Source: Chitinophagaceae bacterium
Lineage (GTDB): Bacteria > Bacteroidota > Bacteroidia > Chitinophagales > Chitinophagaceae
Assembly: GCA_025351145.1 (NCBI GenBank)
Contig: JANXWM010000319.1
Location: forward strand, 1-7,646
Length of the DNA: 7,646 bases
Direction of reading: 5' to 3'
Made by a program: the position numbers and the translations under genes. Of this stretch, positions 1 to 5,974 are shown piece by piece. Each line of letters begins with the position of its first letter. Position 1 is the stretch's first letter. The notes under the pieces were generated by a model that worked only from the letters and a program-made list of their open reading frames with translations, did not search any database and was not told the DNA's origin.

Positions 1-125
1 TTATGAAAACGATTATTTTGCTTCTATTAAACGCATTGCTTTTTTCATTGGTTTGCGAAGATATAAATGCCCAAAATACATTTCCATCAACTGGTGCAGC
101 TGGTATCGGCACTACCACGCCCAAT
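1..125 (+). repeat. Direct repeat, copy A: 5' block shared by both adhesin genes
   Basis: These 125 bases are identical, by eye, to 1972-2096. They cover 2 bases before the ATG, the signal peptide and the first 41 codons up to TTPN. The first mismatch is G126 versus A2097. The left limit of the repeat is unknown because the window starts here. Confidence 0.93.
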
Positions 126-1754
126 GCATCTTCCCTGCTGGAAATAAATTCCACCAGCAAAGGCATGCTTGCACCCCGCATGACAAAAACACAACGTGAT
201 GCCATTGCTGCTCCTGCAACCGGACTATTAATCTATCAAACAAACAGCACACCCGGTTTCTATTATTATAGTGGCACTGCATGGACAGCCGTAACACCCC
301 AAGCAAAAGGCTGGTCACTCACAGGCAATGCAGGCTCTAACCCAGCCACAAATTTTATCGGCACTACAGATAACAAACCTCTGAATTTTCGGGTTAATAA
401 CACCAATGCGGGAACGGTACAAACAGATGGTCAAATTTTTTTAGGACTAAACGCCGGCTTTATAAATACCGGTTTGTACAATACAGCAGTGGGCGGTTAT
501 GCGTTGCAAAGCAATACATCTGGCAGTTACAATACAGCCAACGGCAACCAAGCGCTTGATTCCAATACAACTGGAATATGGAATACCGCAACAGGGTTTC
601 GTTCTTTATATTCCAATAAAACCGGACAAGCAAATACCGCAAATGGAGAAAGTGCTTTATACACAAATGTAACGGGGAATTATAATACAGCTATCGGTCT
701 TGAAGCGCTTTATTATGATTCTGTCGGAAGCGGAAATACAGCCATTGGTCAGGATGCACTTTTCAATAACATTACAGGTAATGAAAATACAGCAACCGGA
801 ACTGAAGCACTTTATATAAATGCTGCCGGCTCTTACAATACTGCCGATGGATATTTTGCAGGGCCTAATGTTGACGGTTTATCAAACACAACAACACTTG
901 GAGCAAATGCGATTACCACTGCAAGCAACCAAGTTAGAATCGGGGATAATTCTATAACCTCTATTGGCGGCTATGCGGGGTGGACCAAGATCTCTGACGG
1001 CAGGGTTAAGAAAAATATTAAGCAAGATGTACCAGGTCTTGTATTCATAAATAAGCTGCAGCCAATTACCTATAACCTGAATTTGGATGCTGCTGATAAA
1101 ATAGTTCGAAAACCACAGATGAAAGATAAGTATAGCAAAGCAATTCAGCCTTCGCACTTTGAGTTGGATGCACGCAAAAAAACAGAACAAATTGTATATA
1201 CTGGTTTTATTGCGCAGGATGTTGAAAAAGCAGCAAAGAGTTTGAACTATGATTTCAGTGGAGTAGATGCGGCTAAAAATGATAAAGATTTATATGGATT
1301 AAGATATGCAGATTTTGTTGTGCCTCTTGTTAAAGCCGTGCAGGAATTAAGTAAAGGAAATGATTCTTTGAAAAATAAAAACGCAGTGCAGGAAAACATT
1401 AATGTTGACTTGCAGAAGCAGATCAACGAATTAAAATCAATGATCGTTTCAAATGAGTCAACTGCTATCAATCAGCAATCAACAATTTTGTTAATTGCCA
1501 GTCTTCAGCAAAACATTCCCAACCCTTTTACACATACAACAACAATTGGTTATAACCTGCCGCAGAAATTTACAAACGCACAAATTATTATTACAGATAA
1601 CACTGGTAAAATAATTAAAGCAATTAATATTTCCGGCAGTGGCAAGGGCAGTTTAAACGTAGATGCAGTAACACTTGCAAGTGGTGCATATAATTATTCA
1701 TTGATTATTGATGGTAAATTGATTGGTACAAAACAAATGGTGCTGGCAAGATAA
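3..1754 (+). CDS. T9SS-secreted adhesin-like protein with 17-residue head repeats and S74 chaperone domain (paralogue 1)
   Basis: Predicted secreted surface protein, probably a trimeric fibre. Residues 1-23 are a signal peptide (hydrophobic ILLLLNALLFSLV core, likely cleavage after INA). Residues 25-100 form the N-domain common in Bacteroidota tail-fibre-like proteins (GIGTTTPN, LLEINS, PRMT.TQRDAI, GLLIYQT, FYYYSGTAW). Residues 160-278 are seven 17-residue NTAxGxxALxxNxTGxx repeats. Residues 331-340 (SDGRVKKNIK) open a peptidase S74 (endosialidase-type intramolecular chaperone) domain with the expected Ser331 and Lys336; YGLRYADFVVPLVKAVQEL is its typical end. A coiled coil (about 443-482) follows. 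Residues 501-583 (QNIPNPF, NLPQKF, SGAYNYSLIIDGK) match a type IX secretion sorting tail. The start at 3 opens the signal peptide; only 2 bases lie upstream, so the promoter is not visible. The paralogue begins 219 bp after the stop. Compared with it, the coiled coil has about 15 extra residues. Ligand unknown. Confidence 0.9.
   Translation: MKTIILLLLNALLFSLVCEDINAQNTFPSTGAAGIGTTTPNASSLLEINSTSKGMLAPRMTKTQRDAIAAPATGLLIYQTNSTPGFYYYSGTAWTAVTPQAKGWSLTGNAGSNPATNFIGTTDNKPLNFRVNNTNAGTVQTDGQIFLGLNAGFINTGLYNTAVGGYALQSNTSGSYNTANGNQALDSNTTGIWNTATGFRSLYSNKTGQANTANGESALYTNVTGNYNTAIGLEALYYDSVGSGNTAIGQDALFNNITGNENTATGTEALYINAAGSYNTADGYFAGPNVDGLSNTTTLGANAITTASNQVRIGDNSITSIGGYAGWTKISDGRVKKNIKQDVPGLVFINKLQPITYNLNLDAADKIVRKPQMKDKYSKAIQPSHFELDARKKTEQIVYTGFIAQDVEKAAKSLNYDFSGVDAAKNDKDLYGLRYADFVVPLVKAVQELSKGNDSLKNKNAVQENINVDLQKQINELKSMIVSNESTAINQQSTILLIASLQQNIPNPFTHTTTIGYNLPQKFTNAQIIITDNTGKIIKAINISGSGKGSLNVDAVTLASGAYNYSLIIDGKLIGTKQMVLAR
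480..836 (+). repeat. 51-bp (17-residue) coding repeat array, 7 units
   Basis: Units start with the Asn of NTAxG at residues 160, 177, 194, 211, 228, 245 and 262, and a partial eighth starts at 279, so the 17-residue phase never slips. The consensus is NTAxGxxALxxNxTGxx, with Gly at unit positions 5 and 15 almost invariant. A degenerate 16-residue unit may precede it (residues 144-159). The pattern resembles the stacked beta-roll heads of YadA-like adhesins, although those use a period of about 14 residues; the structural reading is inference. Confidence 0.9.
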
Positions 1755-1766
1755 GGCTTGCTCTAT

Positions 1767-1906
1767 AATGAACAGGAAGTATAAGAGTGCGACGCAACTA
1801 AAGCCGCTTCTCGACAGAAAGCCAGGTACATAAATATTAATACTATGGGCCAAACATTTGAATAAGTATTGAGCATCCTTGCGTCGCACTCTTGTACTTT
1901 ATCATT
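1767..1906. repeat. Long imperfect inverted repeat between the adhesin genes (REP/MITE-like)
   Basis: The core arms are 1777-1797 and 1879-1899: 21 bases each, reverse-complementary with one mismatch, sharing agagtgcgacgcaa. Each arm itself contains the near-palindrome tgcgacgca. Outside the core, aatga (1767-1771) and tcatt (1902-1906) pair as well, after a short unequal spacer. The interior is about 81 bases and holds a nested 6-bp inverted repeat (AATACT 1839-1844, AGTATT 1865-1870). It has no coding capacity and no obvious target-site duplication. It could be a dispersed palindromic element, or could act as a transcription terminator for the upstream gene. No T-tract follows the right arm, so a classical Rho-independent terminator is unlikely. 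Confidence 0.8.
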
Positions 1907-1971
1907 GTTTTCAGCGAAAAGTCACACACCATCTTTCATATTTTAACAGACAACAAAATATTTAAACCTCT

Positions 1972-2096
1972 TTATGAAAACGATTATTTTGCTTCTATTA
2001 AACGCATTGCTTTTTTCATTGGTTTGCGAAGATATAAATGCCCAAAATACATTTCCATCAACTGGTGCAGCTGGTATCGGCACTACCACGCCCAAT
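1972..2096 (+). repeat. Direct repeat, copy B: 5' block shared by both adhesin genes
   Basis: Identical to 1-125. It includes the final 2 bases before the ATG, the signal peptide and the first 41 codons of the second adhesin gene. Beyond 2096 similarity falls quickly at silent positions. Confidence 0.93.
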
Positions 2097-4166
2097 ACAT
2101 CTTCCCTGCTGGAAATGAATTCTACAACAAAAGGATTGCTTATCCCCCGGATGACTGTTACACAACGAAACGCTATTGCCACCCCTGCAGCCGGCCTGAT
2201 GATTTACCAAACCAACAGCACTTCAGGCTTTTATTATTATGATGGCACTGGATGGAAAGCTATAGCGCCAAAAACCAACTGGGCACTTACGGGTAATGCA
2301 GGAACAAACCCTGCAACAAATTTCATTGGTACCACTGATGGACACCCTTTGGTGTTTAGAGTAAATAATTTAAGGGCTGCATATATAGATTTCGGTACAT
2401 CTAATACAAGTTTTGGATACCAGGCATTAATTTCCAACAGTACTGGCAATTTTAATACAGCAACAGGGACAGATGCACTTTTAACCAATACTTTAGGGAA
2501 TAATAACACAGCCAACGGTTCTTATGCATTGCTTAATAACACAATTGGTATTTACAATACAGCAACAGGTTCAGATGCTTTGCATAATAACACATCGGGT
2601 AATTATAACACTGCAACCGGAGCTGCAACTCTTTATACCAATACTACAGGCTATTATAATACTGCAAATGGTTATCAATCGCTATATACAAATACAAGTG
2701 GCTTCGCCAATACTTCATCGGGTTATCAGTCTCTTTATTTCAATACATCAGGATATCAGAACACCGCCATAGGTTTGGATGCATTAAGATCAAATACATC
2801 CGGATACAACAACACCGCTACAGGTATGGGAGCACTACTTCTCAATAACCTCGGCAATAGTAATACAGCGAATGGCTATAGTGCTTTAGCCGCAAATACT
2901 GCGGGTAGTAATAATACTGCTGTGGGAAATTTTGCACTTCTTTCTAATACAACAGGGTATTCAAATGTTGCTTTAGGTGTTAGCGCTTTATCTTCCAATA
3001 CAGTAGCCAGCAATCTTGTAGCAATTGGCGATTCTGCTTTATATAACAATGGTCATAGCGCAGTTAATTCTTATGATGCAACATATAATACTGCAGTAGG
3101 AAGTAAAGCTCTTTATACAAATACTACAGGCTCCCAAAATATAGCCGTTGGAGCATATGCGCTTAATTATAATACCACGGGAGGCGGCATTACGGCTGGA
3201 GGAGTGGAAGCACTTCTTAATAATACTACAGGAAGTTTAAATACTTCGATAGGATATTTATCAGGGAATCACAACGCAACCGGAAATGACAATACCTATC
3301 TTGGAGCGTTCGCAGGTCCTACCGGCGATTATGACAACAGCACCGCGATTGGCACTGGTGTAAGCATCTCTGCGAGTAACCAGGTTCGAATTGGTGATAA
3401 TAGTGTTACTAGCATTGGCGGATATGTAAACTGGAGTAACATTTCTGATGGTCGCGTAAAAAAGAACATAAAAGAAAATGTGCCTGGACTTACATTTATT
3501 AATAAACTAAAACCTATTACCTATAATCTTAACCTTGATGCAGCAGATAAAATAATTCAAAGACCGCAGATAAAAGATAAGAATGGGAAAGCGATTCAGA
3601 CTTCTCAGTTTGAATTAGATTCACGTAAAGCGAAAGAACAAATTGTTTATACAGGCTTTGTAGCACAGGATGTAGAAAAAGCCGCAAAGAATTTAAATTA
3701 TGATTTCAGCGGAGTTGATGCAGCAAAGAATAATAAAGACCTTTATGGCTTGCGTTATGCAGATTTTGTGGTGCCGCTTGTAAAGGCAGTACAAGAACTA
3801 TCGTCAAGAAATGATGATCTTCAAAAACAGATTGACGATTTAAAAGCACTCGTACTTTCAAATAATTCTTCAACAACGCAAAATGCAACAAATACTGTTT
3901 TATCTAATGCATCATTAGAACAAAATATTCCCAACCCTTTTACACATACAACAACAATTACTTATAACCTGCCACAAAAATTTACCATAGCACAAATTAT
4001 CATTACAGATAATACAGGTAAAACTTTGAAATCAATAAATGTTTCCGGTAGCGGCAAAGGCAGTTTAAATGTAGATGCAGCAACGCTTGCATCTGGCGCA
4101 TACAACTATTCATTGATTATTGATGGCAAATTGATTGGCACAAAACAAATGGTACTTGCGAAGTAA
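1974..4166 (+). CDS. T9SS-secreted adhesin-like protein with long 17-residue repeat head and S74 domain (paralogue 2)
   Basis: Paralogue of the gene at 3-1754 with the same order of parts but a longer head. Signal peptide is residues 1-23 and the N-domain about 25-100. A repeat head spans residues 144-439, about 17 units against seven in paralogue 1. The S74 chaperone domain begins at SDGRVKKNIK (491-500; Ser491 and Lys496 present) and ends in YGLRYADFVVPLVKAVQEL. The coiled coil after it is short (about 603-628). The T9SS sorting tail is residues 648-730 (QNIPNPF, NLPQKF, SGAYNYSLIIDGK, ending MVLAK). The start at 1974 gives the signal peptide; no Shine-Dalgarno is visible, as usual in Bacteroidota. 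A strong terminator follows the stop by 19 bases. It probably acts at the cell surface as a trimer; the S74 family folds and trimerises fibres, but the ligand here is unknown. Confidence 0.9.
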   Translation: MKTIILLLLNALLFSLVCEDINAQNTFPSTGAAGIGTTTPNTSSLLEMNSTTKGLLIPRMTVTQRNAIATPAAGLMIYQTNSTSGFYYYDGTGWKAIAPKTNWALTGNAGTNPATNFIGTTDGHPLVFRVNNLRAAYIDFGTSNTSFGYQALISNSTGNFNTATGTDALLTNTLGNNNTANGSYALLNNTIGIYNTATGSDALHNNTSGNYNTATGAATLYTNTTGYYNTANGYQSLYTNTSGFANTSSGYQSLYFNTSGYQNTAIGLDALRSNTSGYNNTATGMGALLLNNLGNSNTANGYSALAANTAGSNNTAVGNFALLSNTTGYSNVALGVSALSSNTVASNLVAIGDSALYNNGHSAVNSYDATYNTAVGSKALYTNTTGSQNIAVGAYALNYNTTGGGITAGGVEALLNNTTGSLNTSIGYLSGNHNATGNDNTYLGAFAGPTGDYDNSTAIGTGVSISASNQVRIGDNSVTSIGGYVNWSNISDGRVKKNIKENVPGLTFINKLKPITYNLNLDAADKIIQRPQIKDKNGKAIQTSQFELDSRKAKEQIVYTGFVAQDVEKAAKNLNYDFSGVDAAKNNKDLYGLRYADFVVPLVKAVQELSSRNDDLQKQIDDLKALVLSNNSSTTQNATNTVLSNASLEQNIPNPFTHTTTITYNLPQKFTIAQIIITDNTGKTLKSINVSGSGKGSLNVDAATLASGAYNYSLIIDGKLIGTKQMVLAK
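2403..3290 (+). repeat. 51-bp (17-residue) coding repeat array, about 17 units
   Basis: Eleven consecutive 17-residue units start at residues 144, 161, 178, 195, 212, 229, 246, 263, 280, 297 and 314. Then come a 16-residue unit (331) and a 25-residue irregular unit (347-371, containing NNGHSAVNSYDATY). Regular 17-residue units resume at 372, 389, 406 and 423, with a partial unit at 440. The commonest unit form is NTATGxxALxxNTTGxx. Neighbouring units differ at the DNA level, so the array is not freshly expanded. Confidence 0.9.
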
Positions 4167-4185
4167 GGATTCGTTGCTTTAAACT

Positions 4186-4221
4186 AAAAAAGTTATTGCA
4201 TGTGATGCAATAACTTTTTTT
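4186..4221. terminator. Rho-independent terminator, probably bidirectional
   Basis: A perfect 16-bp stem (4186-4201 with 4205-4220) closes a 3-base loop, and a run of seven T (4215-4221) overlaps the right arm. It lies 19 bases after the stop of the second adhesin gene. The left arm starts with six A, so the opposite strand also ends in T and could stop transcription from the convergent recombinase gene. Confidence 0.9.
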
Positions 4222-4274
4222 ATGCTGTACTTAAAACAATCCGCTTCAATCTACGCTTCGGTAAAAGTTCCATA

Positions 4275-4310
4275 TTGTACTGAACGTACAAGTGAGTGAC
4301 ACAACGAAGC
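4275..4310 (+). repeat. Short dyad plus sequence related to the 1767-1906 arms
   Basis: TTGTAC (4275-4280) and GTACAA (4286-4291) form a perfect 6-bp inverted repeat around tgaac. The following bases, to cacaac at 4305, align without gaps to the arms of the intergenic inverted repeat: GTACAAG plus 13 bases, 16 of 20 identical to the right arm. A tgaac also precedes the GTA in the left arm (1769-1773). It ends next to the recombinase stop codon (4311-4313). It could be a degenerate solo copy of the same dispersed element or, less likely, a recombinase site. Confidence 0.55.
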
Positions 4311-5792
4311 TTAATTGTTACATTGCCTTTTTCCGGCATTTATAGAAAGGTGGGGTGCGGGGAGGTATGAAAGGCTGATATCAATACTATCCGCATCTAT
4401 AATGATTTTTTCAGTAATGGTTTCAATGATGGCCCGCTTTTCATCAAAGGGTAAATTTTTCCAATTGTGATAGAGGTCTTTGGCTTCTTCATGCACTGTT
4501 TCTGAGGAAAGCGATTCAATCTTTAAAAAGTCAATTTCGGCCTGAAGCACTGGTATCTGATTTTCCAGTTGCCTGACCTGTTCTTCAAGTGGTTTAAAAT
4601 AAACCGCAAATTCATCCTTTGATATCTCGCCGTCTAACCTGAGCGTCACCAGGTCATTCATCTTTTTTCGTAACTTCTGTTGATCTGTGGTAATAGTTTT
4701 CAACAGTGATTCTTTTTCGGTACAGGTAGCTGAGGATTGTTCCATAATGGTTGCAAGGTCTACATCAGCCAGCAGGAATGATTTTAATTGTTCGTGGAAA
4801 ATTTCGTCCAAATCAGTGACCGCAATTTTCTTCTTACATTTCTTACATTTATACACGGGGGATTCAGTGAATACATACATTTTACTGCCACAGGTACAAT
4901 GCACATATCCAGATAACAAGTGAACTGTCTTAGGACCTTTGGGAGTACGTTGCTGTTCCTGTTGCAGTAGTATGGCGTTACATTCATTCCAAAGTTCCTC
5001 AGAAACAATGGGAGCACAGGGCAGTTCTACCCATTCACTTTGTGGCCGCATCACCCACCGCTTCCCGCTTTCTATGGTTTTGGTGTAGTTGGCTCTCCTG
5101 ATACCTTTGGCAGTGGTATCTCTGAGCAAACGCACTACGGTGGTGTCGGTAAATTTAGACCCATTGCGGGTGCGATAGCCGAGATTATTAAGTTCGGTGG
5201 CAGTACGTTTTTTGCGTTTGTTTTTGGCAAAAATCTCATAGAGTAACTTTCGGACAGGTGCTTCTGTTTCATCCACTAAAAACTCATTCCCTTCCCAGCG
5301 ATAGCCAAGCGGAGAATGTCCCCCCAATCGCTTCCCCATGCGTGCACGGATGGGAACAGAAGCGGTGATACGTTCTACGATTTCCTCACGTTCCCACTGT
5401 GCCATCGCAGCAATCATGGTATAAAATAAACGGCCTGCCGGAGTTGATGTGTCGATAGATTCTGCAAGGGAGATCAGGTCAGCATTATACGTTCTGAAAA
5501 TTTCAGCAAACTCTAATAGTTCCTTGGTGTTACGTGCTAACCGTGCCAGTTTAGAGAAAATCAATCCTGAGATTTTTCCTTCCTGAATGTCTTTCAACAT
5601 GCGTTTTGTTTCAGGATAGTCTTTGACTGACTTCCCGCTCATGGCATCAAGCCGGTATACACTGATTACTTCCCAGCCCTTAGCTTCTGCGTACAATTGA
5701 GCGCGTTTTTCATGGTGCTCGGGGCTATCCCCTTGTACCTGCAAATCAGTGGAAACCCGAATCCAGATACCCACGTTTTTCTTTGATTCCAT
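4311..5792 (-). CDS. Large serine recombinase (resolvase/invertase-type site-specific integrase)
   Basis: Cuts and rejoins DNA at specific sites through a serine-DNA intermediate. The catalytic domain is residues 6-150: IRVST gives Arg12 and nucleophile Ser14, and SKLARLARN (80-88) supplies the active-site arginines Arg84 and Arg87. The Recombinase domain covers about 157-275, starting GGHSPLGYRW. A zinc ribbon at 295-322 has Cys299, Cys301, Cys316 and Cys319; the first pair is CxC rather than CxxC. A coiled coil (about 358-425) is the region that in this family controls synapsis and direction. The C-terminal WKNLPFDEKRAIIETITEKI motif is usual for the group. At 493 aa it is within the family's usual size range and looks intact. 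The ATG at 5790-5792 directly precedes the MESKKNVGIWIRVST strand; an 8-bp hairpin touches it. It is visibly more GC-rich than the gene upstream. Its target and element are not evident; it could mobilise the neighbouring gene or be a stand-alone integrase. Confidence 0.93.
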   Translation of the reverse strand: MESKKNVGIWIRVSTDLQVQGDSPEHHEKRAQLYAEAKGWEVISVYRLDAMSGKSVKDYPETKRMLKDIQEGKISGLIFSKLARLARNTKELLEFAEIFRTYNADLISLAESIDTSTPAGRLFYTMIAAMAQWEREEIVERITASVPIRARMGKRLGGHSPLGYRWEGNEFLVDETEAPVRKLLYEIFAKNKRKKRTATELNNLGYRTRNGSKFTDTTVVRLLRDTTAKGIRRANYTKTIESGKRWVMRPQSEWVELPCAPIVSEELWNECNAILLQQEQQRTPKGPKTVHLLSGYVHCTCGSKMYVFTESPVYKCKKCKKKIAVTDLDEIFHEQLKSFLLADVDLATIMEQSSATCTEKESLLKTITTDQQKLRKKMNDLVTLRLDGEISKDEFAVYFKPLEEQVRQLENQIPVLQAEIDFLKIESLSSETVHEEAKDLYHNWKNLPFDEKRAIIETITEKIIIDADSIDISLSYLPAPHLSINAGKRQCNN

Positions 5793-5810
5793 AGTAAAAG
5801 TGTTTTACTA
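5792..5810 (-). promoter_or_regulatory. Hairpin at the recombinase start codon, possible operator or translation-control structure
   Basis: TAGTAAAA and TTTTACTA form a perfect 8-bp inverted repeat with a 3-base loop, and its last base is the A of the ATG. In mRNA the stem would cover the ribosome landing zone. A second, imperfect dyad of the same half-site lies at 5839-5861 (AGTAAAA, 9-base spacer, TTTTAGT). Repeated half-sites suit autoregulation by a DNA-binding protein; this is inference. Confidence 0.45.
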
Positions 5811-5974
5811 AAGGTACAAAAATGGATAAGAAATACAAAGTAAAAGGCTAATTATTTTAGTAGTTTTGATTCCATTTATCACAAAATATATCTTAACCTA
5901 TATTAAGTTTGAGGGTCTGAATATATGTTTGCAATAGGTATGAAGTAAATGACCTGAGAAAGAATACTAAACGC

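Noticed and set aside
1904..1937. Bacteroidota-type promoter (TTG ... TAnnTTTG) before the second adhesin gene
   Set aside because: The TTG at 1905-1907 is plausible, but the best -7 candidate (catctttc, 1930-1937) matches only 4 of 6 fixed positions and the spacing is 22 bases, so it is no better than chance in AT-rich DNA.
480..3290. CRISPR-like array because of regular repeats
   Set aside because: The 51-bp period is coding, keeps one frame throughout, has degenerate units and no unique spacers; it is a protein repeat.
3..4166. Phage tail-fibre locus, because of the S74 domain
   Set aside because: Both proteins carry signal peptides and T9SS sorting tails and no phage structural genes are present; these are cellular surface proteins.
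4311..5792. Group of attachment sites (att) around the serine recombinase
   Set aside because: No matching core repeats were found on both sides of the recombinase or the nuclease-like gene within the window.
5836..5843. Minus-strand -7 box (ttactttg) upstream of the recombinase gene
   Set aside because: One mismatch to TAnnTTTG, but the nearest usable -33 TTG is about 38 bases away, so no convincing promoter pair.
5892..5907. Small dyad CTTAA...TTAAG between the recombinase and nuclease-like genes as a terminator
   Set aside because: Only 5 bp of stem made of A and T mostly, with no T-tract; too weak to call.
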